From contig NZ_AP025343.1 in NCBI RefSeq assembly GCF_021654775.1, forward strand, positions 2,819,501-2,883,500: a stretch of 64,000 bases of DNA, written 5' to 3'. Position numbers and translations under genes: made by a program. The notes below the pieces were generated by a model that was not told the DNA's origin, did not search any database, and was given only the letters and a program-made list of their open reading frames with translations. Origin of the DNA: Paenibacillus azoreducens. Lineage in GTDB: Bacteria; Bacillota; Bacilli; Paenibacillales; Paenibacillaceae. Shown piece after piece: positions 41,794 to 51,546 of the stretch; positions within the stretch are counted from its first letter, which is position 1; the number at the start of each line of letters is the position of its first letter.

Positions 41794-42663
41794 ATGAATC
41801 TATACAAGACAGCTATAACTATTGCTATCATATCTTTGTTGACTGGATGTGGTTCAGGATCTGCCGCTATAAAAGAAGAACTTGCCTCCACAAAAGAAAC
41901 TTTGACAAGACTTCAGTCCGAGAATGAGTCGCTAAAAAAAGAACTGGATGATCTAAAATACGGACCTGAGACTTTGCTTAAAGAAGCAAATTCTTATTTC
42001 GCATCTGGGGACATAAAAAAATTAAAGAAAACACAAGAAACCATCTCAAAGAAATATCCAGGTTCAGGCGAGGAAAATAAGATTAGAGCTTTAACTGAAA
42101 AACTTCAAAAACAAATTGATGACAGGGCACAACAAGAAAAAAAAGAAGCTGAGAAGCAAGCAGCCGAAGAAAAGAAACGGCAAGCTGTTGCTACCGCAGA
42201 AATGAGAAAGCGGACTGATGATGTAACCGGATATACAGTGTTTGAGGATAAAACAAGTCCAGAATATATTAATGAAAACGGATTTTATGCGTTCTTCGCT
42301 CAAGGAAATGATGGTGTTCCGATTTTATATGCCAGATTTCAATATACCGGAGATAGCTGGTTGTTCATTAACAATTACACGATAAAAGCAGACGATAAAA
42401 TATACGAAATTTCACCTAAATACAGTGATGTTCACAGAGATAATGATGGTGGAGAAGTATGGGAATATTACAGTACTGCGGTTAATAAAGATGTTTATGA
42501 GATTATCAATGCTGTAATAAAGTCGAATAAAACGATAATTCGCTCTCAAGGCAATGAAAGAAAGCAGGATCGAACAGTAACAGCTAAGGAGAAAGCAGCG
42601 CTTCAACATGTTTTGGATGCTTACAGAGCTATGGGTGGTACCGATTCACAATTTAAATTATGA
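41794..42663 (+). CDS. lipoprotein with coiled coil, unknown function
   Basis: 289 codons from the ATG at 41794, preceded by GGGGTGTAG. Signal peptide with lipobox LLTGC, Cys19 lipidated. Residues 25-60 form a heptad coiled coil (KEELASTKETLTRLQSENES), then a TPR-like segment, then a K/E/A-rich helix (EKKEAEKQAAEEKKRQAVAT). The C-terminal 130 residues look like a globular beta domain (YARFQYTGDSWLFINNYTIK). I do not recognise the C-terminal family. A terminator follows. Confidence 0.75.
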   Translation: MNLYKTAITIAIISLLTGCGSGSAAIKEELASTKETLTRLQSENESLKKELDDLKYGPETLLKEANSYFASGDIKKLKKTQETISKKYPGSGEENKIRALTEKLQKQIDDRAQQEKKEAEKQAAEEKKRQAVATAEMRKRTDDVTGYTVFEDKTSPEYINENGFYAFFAQGNDGVPILYARFQYTGDSWLFINNYTIKADDKIYEISPKYSDVHRDNDGGEVWEYYSTAVNKDVYEIINAVIKSNKTIIRSQGNERKQDRTVTAKEKAALQHVLDAYRAMGGTDSQFKL

Positions 42664-42672
42664 GGTATCAAG

Positions 42673-42699
42673 ACACTCTCTTTATAGGGGGTGTTTTTA
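42673..42699 (+). terminator. terminator after the coiled-coil lipoprotein
   Basis: ACACTC pairs with GGGTGT (one wobble) followed by TTTTTAC. Confidence 0.6.
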
Positions 42700-42943
42700 C
42701 TTATCAAGGCAAGTGAAAAATATGGATTTCGATGAGGGACGTTATTCATGGAATGATTGAGCCCTTTCAAAGCAACAGCCTCCCCAATTCGCCTTATCCC
42801 GCCTTATAGGCATACCCTATTGCTTTTATAGATATTATATCTTGGAACAATGAAGAGGGAGATGCTATATTTATTTCATTCAAGATGCGCCGCAGCTTCA
42901 TTTGGCGCTCTTCCAAGGACGTATAACCATGATGAGGTGAAAA

Positions 42944-44368
42944 ATGATGAGTAAAAGAACAATGTTTGAGAAAATCTGGGATAACCACGTTATTCATCAG
43001 GAAGCAGGCAAACCGAGCATCCTCTACATCGATTTGCATCTCGTCCATGAAGTGACTTCTCCGCAGGCGTTTGAAGGGCTTCGCCTTAGCGGCCGCAAGG
43101 TTCGCCGTCCGGAGCTGACCTTTGCCACCATGGACCATAACGTACCAACCAAAGACCGCTTCAACATTAAAGACCCGATCTCAAAGCAGCAGATCGATAC
43201 GCTGACTCAAAACTGCCGCGATTTCGGCGTAACCCTGTTTGACCTGGAAACCATTGACCAAGGCGTCGTACACGTGATGGGACCTGAGCTTGGTCTGACG
43301 CATCCGGGCAAAACGATCGTTTGCGGCGACAGCCATACTTCCACGCATGGCGCTTTCGGCGCTTTGGCCTTCGGGATCGGAACGAGTGAGGTCGAGCATG
43401 TGCTTGCGACGCAATGCTTGCAGCAGGCTAAAGCCAAAACGATGGAAGTTCGCTTCGTTGGCAAACGTAAACCGGGAATTACGGCCAAGGATATGATTCT
43501 CGGCGTCATCGCCAAATACGGAACCGATTTTGCGACGGGTTACGTAATCGAGTATACGGGCGAAGCTATCCGCGAACTGACGATGGAAGAGCGCATGACC
43601 GTGTGCAATATGTCCATCGAAGGCGGCGCCCGCGCTGGCATGATCGCTCCGGATGAAACAACGTTTGAATATCTCCGCGGCCGCCAGTACGTGCCTGCCG
43701 GCGAAGATTTCGAGCAAAGAGTGGAAGATTGGAAGCAGCTCGTTACCGATGAAGGAGCAGCCTACGATAAGGTTGTGGAGTTTGACGTTGAATCCCTGAT
43801 CCCGCAAGTGACCTGGGGAACCAGCCCGGGCATGGGTACGGATATTACGGCGAAAGTGCCAGTACCTGTGGAACTGCCAACAGAAAACGAACGGAAAGCT
43901 GCCGAAAAAGCGATTGAATATATGGGGCTCGTCCCAGGTACGCCAATGACTGAAATCGAAATCGACTATGTGTTTATCGGCTCCTGTACGAACGGACGGA
44001 TCGAAGACCTTCGCGCCGCCGCCCAAGTGGCCAAAGGCTACAAAGTTTCGGACCGGGTAACGGCCATCGTCGTTCCGGGCTCCGGACGCGTGAAACTGCA
44101 GGCGGAAAAAGAAGGCCTCGACAAAATTTTCGTTGATGCAGGTTTCGAATGGCGCGATGCCGGATGCAGCATGTGCCTGGCGATGAACCCGGACGTACTG
44201 CAGCCTGGACAACGCTGCGCTTCGACCTCCAACCGCAACTTTGAAGGACGTCAGGGACGCGGCGGACGGACGCATCTGGTTTCTCCTGCCATGGCGGCTG
44301 CCGCAGCGATCAAAGGACGGTTTACCGACGTTCGCGACTGGACATTTAAATCTGAAGTGGTTAGCTAA
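42944..44368 (+). CDS. leuC: 3-isopropylmalate dehydratase large subunit
   Basis: 474 codons from the ATG at 42944 (ATG 42947 equally possible), preceded by GATGAGGTG. Aconitase family: start [42 protein letters not shown]; and the three [4Fe-4S] cysteines in [14 protein letters not shown] and [12 protein letters not shown]. It isomerises 2- to 3-isopropylmalate in leucine synthesis together with LeuD, which follows 14 bases later. No leuA or leuB lies in the window. Confidence 0.96.
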   Translation: MMSKRTMFEKIWDNHVIHQEAGKPSILYIDLHLVHEVTSPQAFEGLRLSGRKVRRPELTFATMDHNVPTKDRFNIKDPISKQQIDTLTQNCRDFGVTLFDLETIDQGVVHVMGPELGLTHPGKTIVCGDSHTSTHGAFGALAFGIGTSEVEHVLATQCLQQAKAKTMEVRFVGKRKPGITAKDMILGVIAKYGTDFATGYVIEYTGEAIRELTMEERMTVCNMSIEGGARAGMIAPDETTFEYLRGRQYVPAGEDFEQRVEDWKQLVTDEGAAYDKVVEFDVESLIPQVTWGTSPGMGTDITAKVPVPVELPTENERKAAEKAIEYMGLVPGTPMTEIEIDYVFIGSCTNGRIEDLRAAAQVAKGYKVSDRVTAIVVPGSGRVKLQAEKEGLDKIFVDAGFEWRDAGCSMCLAMNPDVLQPGQRCASTSNRNFEGRQGRGGRTHLVSPAMAAAAAIKGRFTDVRDWTFKSEVVS

Positions 44369-44382
44369 GGAGGAGAACGAAC

Positions 44383-44985
44383 ATGGAAGCTTTTACGAAA
44401 TTAAACGGACTTGTTGCCCCGGTGGATCGGGTAAATGTAGATACAGACGCGATTATCCCTAAACAATTTTTGAAACGGATCGAACGTACCGGATTCGGAC
44501 AGTTTCTGTTCTATGAGTGGAGATTCGACGAGCAGGGAAATGACATCGCCAACTTTTCATTAAACCAACAACGTTACCAGGGCGCCTCGATTTTGATTTC
44601 CAGAGCCAACTTCGGCTGCGGGTCTTCCCGTGAGCATGCGCCATGGGCGATTATGGACTATGGGTTCAAATGCGTCATCGCTCCGTCGTTTGCGGACATT
44701 TTTTACAATAACTGCTTTAAGAACGGCATTCTGCCGATCAAGCTTTCCGAAGAACAGGTCGAAGAACTGTTCCAGCGCACCGCCGCAAATGAAGGGTATC
44801 AGCTGAACGTGGACCTGGAAAGCAAAACGATTACCGACTCCGCCGGTCTTCATATTGATTTCGACTTGGATGAGCACCGGCGCCAATTCCTTCTGCAAGG
44901 TTTGGACGATATCGGCCTTACCCTTCAGCATGAAGATGAAATTTCGGCTTATGAACAAAAGCATTCTTCGCGATTGTTTGCATAA
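44383..44985 (+). CDS. leuD: 3-isopropylmalate dehydratase small subunit
   Basis: 200 codons from the ATG at 44383, preceded by AAGGAGGAGAACGA. Typical LeuD features: [20 protein letters not shown], the swivel-domain motif [20 protein letters not shown] near residue 70, and [12 protein letters not shown]. It completes the isopropylmalate isomerase with LeuC. A very strong terminator follows. Confidence 0.96.
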   Translation: MEAFTKLNGLVAPVDRVNVDTDAIIPKQFLKRIERTGFGQFLFYEWRFDEQGNDIANFSLNQQRYQGASILISRANFGCGSSREHAPWAIMDYGFKCVIAPSFADIFYNNCFKNGILPIKLSEEQVEELFQRTAANEGYQLNVDLESKTITDSAGLHIDFDLDEHRRQFLLQGLDDIGLTLQHEDEISAYEQKHSSRLFA

Positions 44986-45013
44986 GCAAGTGTACGGCGA
45001 ATACAGAAACGAA

Positions 45014-45047
45014 AAGAAGGCGCCCCAATTCATTGGGGCGCCTTCTT
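45014..45047 (+). terminator. terminator after leuCD
   Basis: A 16-bp perfect inverted repeat AAGAAGGCGCCCCAAT around a two-base TC loop. The T-tail is only two bases on this strand. Confidence 0.75.
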
Positions 45048-45271
45048 AGGGTTGCCCGAGAAAATCTCGGCAGCCTCTTTGGACTGGACCAACAAATCCT
45101 ATCAGGAGTTAACGAAACAGACAATCGTTATTTAGGCGAAAATGAGCTTCTTATATCCCTAAACATTCCTGTGTAGGCTAAGAAAATGGTCTTTGAAAAA
45201 AACAGGAGCGCCTCGTATGATAGGGGTGAGACGGGTCAAATGCCCTAAAAACCTATCAGGAGGCGCCTACT

Positions 45272-46549
45272 ATGAAGTTTACTCGAATTGAAGTTACAAA
45301 TCAACGGATTGAACGAATTACCACCCAGCACGCTATCGTGGGGATCGACATCGCCAAAGAGAAGCACGTCGCTCAAGTGACCAACTTCCGCGGTATCGTA
45401 CTCACGCGTCGGCATCTGACCTTTGCAAATACGCTCGAAGGCTTTGAGAGGCTGATGCGCTTTACCCAAGAAGTACAGAAGAAGCAGGGATTGACATCGG
45501 TTATCGTCGGCCTCGAGCCGACCGGACACTACTGGTTTAATCTAGCCCATTGGCTGCGGAAACAAGGAATCGAGGTCGTCCTGGTGAACCCAGTCGTGAC
45601 GCATCGCAACAAGGAGAACCGTGACAATAGCCCGTCCAAAAACGATGCCAAGGATGCCCTAACCATTGCCGATGCGGTCAGCCGCGGCTTCTATACCGAG
45701 TTTACCCCGCAAGCAGGCCAATTGGAGCAACTCAAGACGCTGATGAGCGATCGGGAATTCTGGGTGAAATATGCTATCAGTTTGGGTAATCGCATCGTCC
45801 GCTGGATCGACATGTACTTTCCGGAGTTCCAGCTTGTTTTTAAAGACTGGAAGGCCGAGCGCTCGTTGGCTTCCCTGCGGGCTTTTCCTTTACCGTGCGA
45901 GTTGCAGGACCTGAACGCCGATGAAGTCATCCAGCGCTGGCACGAACAAGGCATGAGACGCCCGGGTGGAGTTACCGGGAAAGCGAAGGCGGTCCAACTT
46001 ATCCAGGCGGCCAAACGCAGCATTGGCCGTACCGAGGGATTGGAGCAGGCAAGGCGAGATCTGCAGCGCCTGCTGACGGCGTACGACCAGATTACAAGCC
46101 ACCTGCAAGAGATGAAGGAAGAAGTCGAAGCGCTGCTAGGGAAGATCCCCATGGCCAAACAGTTGCAGAGCATCCCCGGGATGGGCCCGACCACGATCGC
46201 AGCCTTGCTGGGATTCGCCGGCGATCTTGGTCACTATGCCCATGGACGGCAGCTCTTGCGCCGCGCCGGGCTCAATCTGGCTGAACGAACCTCCGGCAAG
46301 TACAAAGGTCAGATCAAGCTCTCCAAACGCGGAGACAGTGCGCTGCGCAAATATTTCTTTTTGGCTATGCTCACCTTGGTGCGTGAAAACCCGGACTTCA
46401 AACGGTGGCATGAACACAACTTGAACAAGGGCATGAAGAAGATGGCTTCGTTATTCAAATTAATCGGCAAGCTGGCCCGGATCGTCATCGGGATGGTCCA
46501 GCGTGGAGAAACGTATCGCCCTGAGATCGGTGTGAAGCAGGCCGCCTAA
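45272..46549 (+). CDS. IS110-family transposase, intact
   Basis: 425 codons from the ATG at 45272, preceded by CAGGAGGCGCC. N-terminal DEDD domain: AIVGIDIAKEKHVAQVTNFR, VGLEPTGHYWFNLAHWL, and NSPSKNDAKDALTIADAV. C-terminal Transposase_20 domain: LQSIPGMGPTTIAALLGFAG and LRRAGLNLAERTSGKYKGQI, with the conserved catalytic-type serine region. Unlike the element at 28,676 the frame is whole. IS110 enzymes act with a structured non-coding bridge RNA; long non-coding flanks lie on both sides (45,050-45,270 and 46,550-46,970). Exact element ends were not found. Confidence 0.9.
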   Translation: MKFTRIEVTNQRIERITTQHAIVGIDIAKEKHVAQVTNFRGIVLTRRHLTFANTLEGFERLMRFTQEVQKKQGLTSVIVGLEPTGHYWFNLAHWLRKQGIEVVLVNPVVTHRNKENRDNSPSKNDAKDALTIADAVSRGFYTEFTPQAGQLEQLKTLMSDREFWVKYAISLGNRIVRWIDMYFPEFQLVFKDWKAERSLASLRAFPLPCELQDLNADEVIQRWHEQGMRRPGGVTGKAKAVQLIQAAKRSIGRTEGLEQARRDLQRLLTAYDQITSHLQEMKEEVEALLGKIPMAKQLQSIPGMGPTTIAALLGFAGDLGHYAHGRQLLRRAGLNLAERTSGKYKGQIKLSKRGDSALRKYFFLAMLTLVRENPDFKRWHEHNLNKGMKKMASLFKLIGKLARIVIGMVQRGETYRPEIGVKQAA

Positions 46550-46975
46550 CCCCGAGGATTCCTATCGATCCCGTAGCACCTGTCGCCCCGTCGTATTACG
46601 AATATTGTCTTATTCGCAGGATCTCTAATATGCACAGAGAACCGAGTGCCAGTTTCGCAAGGGCATAGACCCGTCACCTAAACGCTATCGGTCTCCACGC
46701 CTTGGGTAGGTATGACGAAGGAATGGAAGGACAATGATCCGTTGAGACATGGGAGGGTGAACCTCCAAGGGCCAAGTGGAGCGTGCAGTATACCAGCACC
46801 CACGAAGTGCGTATAAGCGTAGCTTCTGTTCTTGCACGCCCGTTTGTCGAAAAAAGCGGTGTCTACTTCTTCATTCCGGCTCTCGTTCTGTTTTACAAGG
46901 CGAAGGAATTCTGCGAATAAGTGAGTATTCATGAGAAAACACCTTAAATACGAGGGACGAAACTGGGAAACACTA
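46550..46975 (+). ncRNA. structured non-coding flank of the IS110 element, candidate bridge RNA region
   Basis: About 420 bases directly after the transposase stop hold no convincing gene. They show several local inverted repeats, for example GGAGGGTGAACCTCC near 46,750 and GGCCAAGTGGAGC. In IS1111-like members of the IS110 family the guide RNA lies downstream of the transposase, in IS110 proper upstream; which applies here is not settled. Inference from position and structure only. Confidence 0.4.
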
Positions 46976-47322
46976 TTCAGCTCAATGGAGGTCCATTCGG
47001 CCGGATTTCGTTCAAATAACGATCTGTAGTTTCGTTAAACTTTAAAACAACGCCATTTAGCGATTATAACGTTACCCTGTTTCGTTAGCGGCATTCGGAT
47101 AGACTAAGGCGCGATAAGGGTGATCAGAACGAAAATTATGAATTGAAGCTCATGAATTGAAGCTCATGAATCGAAAGTCTTGGATTGAAAATTTTAGATC
47201 TTACAGCCGCGACAATATTATCGCTTCAATAAATAATCCGTAAATAATGCGTAAATAATCCCTGCTATGGATATGATTGTGCAACCAATCTAGGAGATTA
47301 AGTGCCAAATGTAATGCTTTTA
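46976..47322. repeat. intergenic region with dispersed and short tandem repeats
   Basis: No gene. AAATAACGATCTGTAGTTTC near 47,016 is an inverted partner of the sequence at about 45,108-45,140, so the IS110 element sits between two inverted repeat copies. Two small tandem repeats follow: GAATTGAAGCTCAT (about 2.5 copies near 47,140) and AAATAATCCGT-type (three copies near 47,229-47,262). Confidence 0.5.
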
Positions 47323-47351
47323 TTTACAGCAAATGCTCAAATATGTATAAT
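47323..47351 (+). promoter_or_regulatory. sigma-A type promoter of the symporter gene
   Basis: TTTACA at 47323-47328 and TATAAT at 47346-47351 with a 17-base spacer, about 110 bases upstream of the start codon. Confidence 0.75.
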
Positions 47352-47460
47352 AAGTGGGGCAATTTGCATGATAATGCAATTTTAAGTCTACCACCAGGTA
47401 TCTGGGAGGATATGAAGATTTGACATAATACGACAAAAACGAGGAAGGTGGATAGATGAT

Positions 47461-48885
47461 TTGGAAGCAATCAATAACATTATATCATTCAACAATGCAT
47501 TTTGGTCTTATGTCCTGATTGTAATACTGCTTATTGCAGGCTTGTATTTCACATTGAGAACAAAGTTCGTCCAATTTCGGATGGCGGGTGAGATGGTTCG
47601 TCTATTGGGCGAAGGGGCAAAAAAATCGGGTAACGGACAAAAGGGAATCTCCTCTTTTGGCGCTTTTTGCATCAGTACAGCATCCCGGGTAGGCACCGGG
47701 AATCTGGCCGGTGTTGCACTGGCGATCGCCACGGGGGGACCGGGTGCCGTCTTTTGGATGTGGCTAATCGCCATGATCGGATCGGCCACGGCTTTTATCG
47801 AGTCCACATTGGCTCAGATTTATAAAGTAGAGGATAAAGGCGGCTTCCGAGGCGGACCTGCTTATTATATGGAAAAAGGATTAAACAAGCGCTGGATGGG
47901 CGTGCTGTTCGCCGTACTCATCACCGTATGTTACGGTCTTGTGTTTAATTCGGTACAAGCCAATACACTCTCCCTTGCTTTAAACAACGCATATGGTCTG
48001 GATCGCTTCTGGGTAGGCGTGGTGGTCGCCTTGCTTACAGGGATTGTCATCTTTGGCGGCGTAAACCGTATTGTGAAAGCTTCCGAATATTTGGTGCCTG
48101 TGATGGCGGGCGGTTATGTATTGCTGGCCCTATATATCGTGGTGACGAATTTTACGTTGCTTCCTTCCGTGATCTTGCTTATTGTCAAAAGCGCATTCGG
48201 TTTTCAGCAGGTTGCCGGCGGCGGGTTAGGCGCCATGGTGATGTTGGGAATCAAGCGCGGGCTATTCTCCAATGAAGCGGGGATGGGGAGCGCCCCGAAT
48301 GCCGCTGCCGCCGCCGATGTCACACATCCGGTGAAGCAAGGTCTGGTGCAGGCTTTGGGCGTATTCGTGGACACGCTTCTTGTGTGCAGCGCGACTGCGT
48401 TTATCGTCCTTTTCTCAAGCGCATACGGAACAGAAGGACTGACGGGCATTGAGCTGGTGCAAGCCGCGCTTGCCGAGCATATCGGCAGCTGGGCGGTCAA
48501 CTTCATCGCAATTGCCGTATTCTTACTCGCATTCAGTTCTCTCGTAGGCAACTATTATTACGGGGAGACCAATATCGAGTTTATCAAAAACAATAAAAAG
48601 TGGTTGTTCTTTTACCGTCTGGCCGTGGTGGGCATGGTTCTGTTCGGATCTGTCGCCAAGGTGGCGATCGTATGGGATTTAGCCGACTTATTCATGGCAT
48701 TCATGGCCATTACGAACCTGATCGCCATTATGTTGTTAGGCCGAATCGCTTTTGCTGCACTGAAGGATTACCGGGAGCAGAAGCAAAAGGGGAAAGACCC
48801 GGTATTCCATGCTTCGGCAATCCAGGGATTACGCAATGTTGAATGCTGGGACAAGGCAGCGGAAGAAGTCGCCGCACCGAAGTAA
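47461..48885 (+). CDS. sodium:alanine (glycine/glutamine) symporter, AGCS/AlsT family
   Basis: 474 codons with a TTG start at 47461, preceded by GAGGAAGGTGG. Around ten to eleven membrane segments. Family motifs: CISTASRVGTGNLAGVALAI near residue 72, with the Na+/substrate-binding GTGN, then GGPGAVFWMWLIAMIGSATA and RGGPAYYMEKGL. Later NEAGMGSAPNAAAAADV near residue 275. It would import alanine, glycine or glutamine with Na+. Single-gene transcript with its own promoter and tandem terminators. Confidence 0.92.
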   Translation: MEAINNIISFNNAFWSYVLIVILLIAGLYFTLRTKFVQFRMAGEMVRLLGEGAKKSGNGQKGISSFGAFCISTASRVGTGNLAGVALAIATGGPGAVFWMWLIAMIGSATAFIESTLAQIYKVEDKGGFRGGPAYYMEKGLNKRWMGVLFAVLITVCYGLVFNSVQANTLSLALNNAYGLDRFWVGVVVALLTGIVIFGGVNRIVKASEYLVPVMAGGYVLLALYIVVTNFTLLPSVILLIVKSAFGFQQVAGGGLGAMVMLGIKRGLFSNEAGMGSAPNAAAAADVTHPVKQGLVQALGVFVDTLLVCSATAFIVLFSSAYGTEGLTGIELVQAALAEHIGSWAVNFIAIAVFLLAFSSLVGNYYYGETNIEFIKNNKKWLFFYRLAVVGMVLFGSVAKVAIVWDLADLFMAFMAITNLIAIMLLGRIAFAALKDYREQKQKGKDPVFHASAIQGLRNVECWDKAAEEVAAPK

Positions 48886-48903
48886 TGTCGATAATATGAT
48901 AAG

Positions 48904-48974
48904 CGGAGCCTTTCACCAGGCTCCGTTTTTTCGTATGATCAGCCCAACCGGAAAATTCCGGTTGGGCTTTTTTT
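48904..48974 (+). terminator. tandem intrinsic terminators after the symporter gene
   Basis: First stem CGGAGCCT/AGGCTCCG with T6, second stem GCCCAACCGGAA/TTCCGGTTGGGC with T7. Two strong terminators in 70 bases. Confidence 0.9.
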
Positions 48975-49223
48975 GTTTATATATAGCGCGATCCTATAGA
49001 GTATCTTCGAATCGCCAGAGAATGTTTGGGTGAATTACATTAACAAAAAACGCCTTCTGTCAGCTCAAGAAAGTCAATAGGTAAAAAAATGTAATGAAAT
49101 AGAAGGAAAATCGGCTGCCAATGGCGAATAATGTCCTAATATTGCCAGGATAATGATTTTTTTGATATATTCGCTGTTCATGTTTATGAATCGGCAAAAA
49201 CTACAGTTTGGCAGAGGTGGAAA

Positions 49224-50765
49224 ATGAAGAAAACCGGATTTTTGCTATTTTTGTTGATGTTTATTGTCATGATGGTTTCCGTTCAGGATCGGGCCGCGGC
49301 GGCATCGTCGGCGGAAAAGGGGAATATTCCGATCATACTGGACGGAAATGAGCTTCAGGTGCCAAGCGGCGCGCAGGTAACCAATATGAACGGCAGCGTG
49401 ATGGTGCCTTTCCGCGTCATCGGAGAGAATCTCGGATTTGATGTCAAATGGGATCAAAAGTCGCAAAAGGTTCTGATCAACAAAGACAAGAAGGCGATCG
49501 AGCTGGTCGTCAATCAAAAGAATGCTACCGTTAACGGGAAGAAAGTAGATCTGGACAATCCTCCGCAGCTGCAAAAAGACAGCGTGATTGTCCCTATGCG
49601 TTTCGTCAGCGAACAAATGGGTCTGCACGTCAACTGGGACAGCGGCAGCAAGGCCGTATATTTGACATCAGACGGAGAACCTTCAAAAAAAGAAACGGAC
49701 GCGGGGGGCAAAGACAAAGACAAGTCTGTAACGTCTCCATCCGAAAAAAAACCTGGGCAGTCCGGATCTAAATCTGCCGATCCTGCGGCAAAACCGGATT
49801 CTTCCTCTACGCCGCCGGCTGCTGCCGGAAACGCGCTGGTCGGTGGGATCAGCTTCAGTGAAAACCGCTTGATGGTAGCCTCCCAAGGAGGGAGCGTTAC
49901 GCCTAAGGTGTTTAAAATGTCCGGCCCCGATCGAATCGTTGTCGATTTGCCGAACACGGCTTTTTCGCCTGATTTTCTGAGCGGTAATGCAGCGGGGGTA
50001 GGAAACCAGAGTCAGCTGGATGTAGGTGGTTATCCGGATGTCAAGAGCATCCGCTACTCTTTGTTTAGCAGCAACCCCGCCACAGTGAGAATCGTAATTG
50101 ATTTAAATAATCCTAAAGATTATTCTGTATATAATGATCCGTCCGGGCTTCTTGTTGTTGACTTGAATGCGGCGGAAGGAGAGCCAGGAACGCCGGGTGA
50201 GCCGGGAACGCCGCCGGTTTCCCATGACGGCAAAAAGGTTGTTGTGATCGATGCCGGCCATGGTGATCATGATCCGGGAACGATAGGGTACTCGAAGACG
50301 AAGGAGAAGGATTTCAATCTGGCCGTAGCCCTGAAGGTCGGACGGCTGCTGGAAAATGAGCCGGATATCGATTATGTGCTGACGCGCAGCGACGATACCT
50401 TCGTTGAGCTTGCGGAAAGAGCGCGGATAGCCAATGATCTGAATGCGGATGTCTTCGTCTCGATTCACGCCAACAGCGCGGGGTCTAAGGCCAGCGGCAG
50501 CGAAACGTATTATCAGCGCGATGCCAGCAAAGCTTTGGCCAATGTGATGCATAAATATCTTGTAAAGGCCACTGGGCTTCCCGACCGCAATGTTAAATAC
50601 GGTAATTTCCATGTGATCCGCGAAACGAAGATGCCGGCCGTTCTGCTTGAGGTAGGATATCTTAGCAATCCGAAAGACGAAGCCGTCTTATTCAGCGAAA
50701 GCGTACAGGATGCCGTCGCACAGGGCATTGTCAGCGGCATTAAAGAATACCTTGGCGTACAATAA
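49224..50765 (+). CDS. N-acetylmuramoyl-L-alanine amidase with copper-amine-oxidase-N and AMIN domains (copy 1)
   Basis: 513 codons from the ATG at 49224, with GGCAGAGGTGG upstream. Domains in order: signal peptide (1-26); copper amine oxidase N-terminal-type domain (35-150, VMVPFRVIGENLGFDVKWDQ and VIVPMRFVSEQMGLHVNWDS); a low-complexity linker rich in S, K and P; AMIN domain (about 205-305); Amidase_3 (330-513) starting KKVVVIDAGHGDHDPGTIGY, with Glu and His zinc ligands (later FVSIHANSAG, VLLEVGYLSN). It is secreted and cleaves the amide between muramic acid and the stem peptide. It is followed by a GerMN lipoprotein; the same pair recurs at 59,641-61,758. Confidence 0.93.
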   Translation: MKKTGFLLFLLMFIVMMVSVQDRAAAASSAEKGNIPIILDGNELQVPSGAQVTNMNGSVMVPFRVIGENLGFDVKWDQKSQKVLINKDKKAIELVVNQKNATVNGKKVDLDNPPQLQKDSVIVPMRFVSEQMGLHVNWDSGSKAVYLTSDGEPSKKETDAGGKDKDKSVTSPSEKKPGQSGSKSADPAAKPDSSSTPPAAAGNALVGGISFSENRLMVASQGGSVTPKVFKMSGPDRIVVDLPNTAFSPDFLSGNAAGVGNQSQLDVGGYPDVKSIRYSLFSSNPATVRIVIDLNNPKDYSVYNDPSGLLVVDLNAAEGEPGTPGEPGTPPVSHDGKKVVVIDAGHGDHDPGTIGYSKTKEKDFNLAVALKVGRLLENEPDIDYVLTRSDDTFVELAERARIANDLNADVFVSIHANSAGSKASGSETYYQRDASKALANVMHKYLVKATGLPDRNVKYGNFHVIRETKMPAVLLEVGYLSNPKDEAVLFSESVQDAVAQGIVSGIKEYLGVQ

Positions 50766-50796
50766 AAGCCAGGAGTCAGTAAAAGGAGGCGGTAAA

Positions 50797-51465
50797 GTGA
50801 ACAGAAAGCTTTTAAGCGCAGCGCTTCTGGCCTTTGTCGTGGTTGCAGGAGCAGGCTGCGGACAGAAACCGACAGCTGCACCGGCACCGCAAGAGCAAAC
50901 ACAGGAAGAAAATAATCCTAGCGTTAACGCGGCAGAGCCCGATCAAACCGATGATTCCGATGCTGCTGCAGGCGAGAATACGCCACAAGAAGACGCAGCG
51001 GATCCGAAGCAACCGGACAAGCAGGAACAGAAACCGGAGCGGGAACACGGGCAGAAGCCGGAAGAGCAACACGGGCAGAAGTTGACTATTGAAGTTTATT
51101 ATACGGATCCGCAGGAGTTGGAGCTGAAAAAAAGCGACAAGGAGATCCACTTCAAGAAGGAAAACGAAAAATTTAAAGAGGCTTTTAAGGCTCTCCAGGA
51201 AAGCGGAAATGGCGAGTTGATCCCGCTTTGGGGCAAAATAGAGCTGAAATCGCTGGAATTCAAGGATGGCGCCATGACGCTGGACATTCATATGCCGGAC
51301 GAAGCGAGACTTGGAGCCGGCGGAGAACAATTTGCTTTAGATGCGCTGTCCCAAACCATGTTCCAATTTAAAGAGGTTCAAACCATCGAACTGCTGGTTG
51401 ACGGGCAGCAGGTGGAAAGCCTGATGGGACATGTCGATTTGGATCATCCTATGAAGAGAAAATAA
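50797..51465 (+). CDS. GerMN-domain lipoprotein (copy 1)
   Basis: 222 codons with a GTG start at 50797, preceded by AAAAGGAGGCGG. Lipobox AGAGC with Cys18 lipidated. A long repetitive, E/Q/K/P-rich linker (EQKPEREHGQKPEEQHGQKL) leads to a GerMN domain, about residues 100-215: VYYTDPQELELKKSDKEIHF, LGAGGEQFALDALSQTMFQF. GerM is needed for spore coat and germination in Bacillus and resembles SpoIIIA-ring proteins. In this genome it is paired with an amidase, pointing to cell-wall or spore-envelope work. A terminator follows. Confidence 0.88.
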   Translation: MNRKLLSAALLAFVVVAGAGCGQKPTAAPAPQEQTQEENNPSVNAAEPDQTDDSDAAAGENTPQEDAADPKQPDKQEQKPEREHGQKPEEQHGQKLTIEVYYTDPQELELKKSDKEIHFKKENEKFKEAFKALQESGNGELIPLWGKIELKSLEFKDGAMTLDIHMPDEARLGAGGEQFALDALSQTMFQFKEVQTIELLVDGQQVESLMGHVDLDHPMKRK

Positions 51466-51473
51466 ATTGAACA

Positions 51474-51516
51474 AGAGACTGCTGTTTCGATAATCGAATT
51501 CAGCAGTCTCTTTTTT
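51474..51516 (+). terminator. terminator after GerMN copy 1
   Basis: AGAGACTGCTG pairs with CAGCAGTCTCT and is followed by TTTTTT. Confidence 0.9.
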
Positions 51517-51546
51517 CATGCCAGGCAATATGATATTAAATTTGAC

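Noticed and set aside
43181..44275. 364-aa open frame antisense to leuC
   Set aside because: Shadow of a GC-rich conserved gene; composition is rich in H, R and F, as typical for reverse-frame artefacts.
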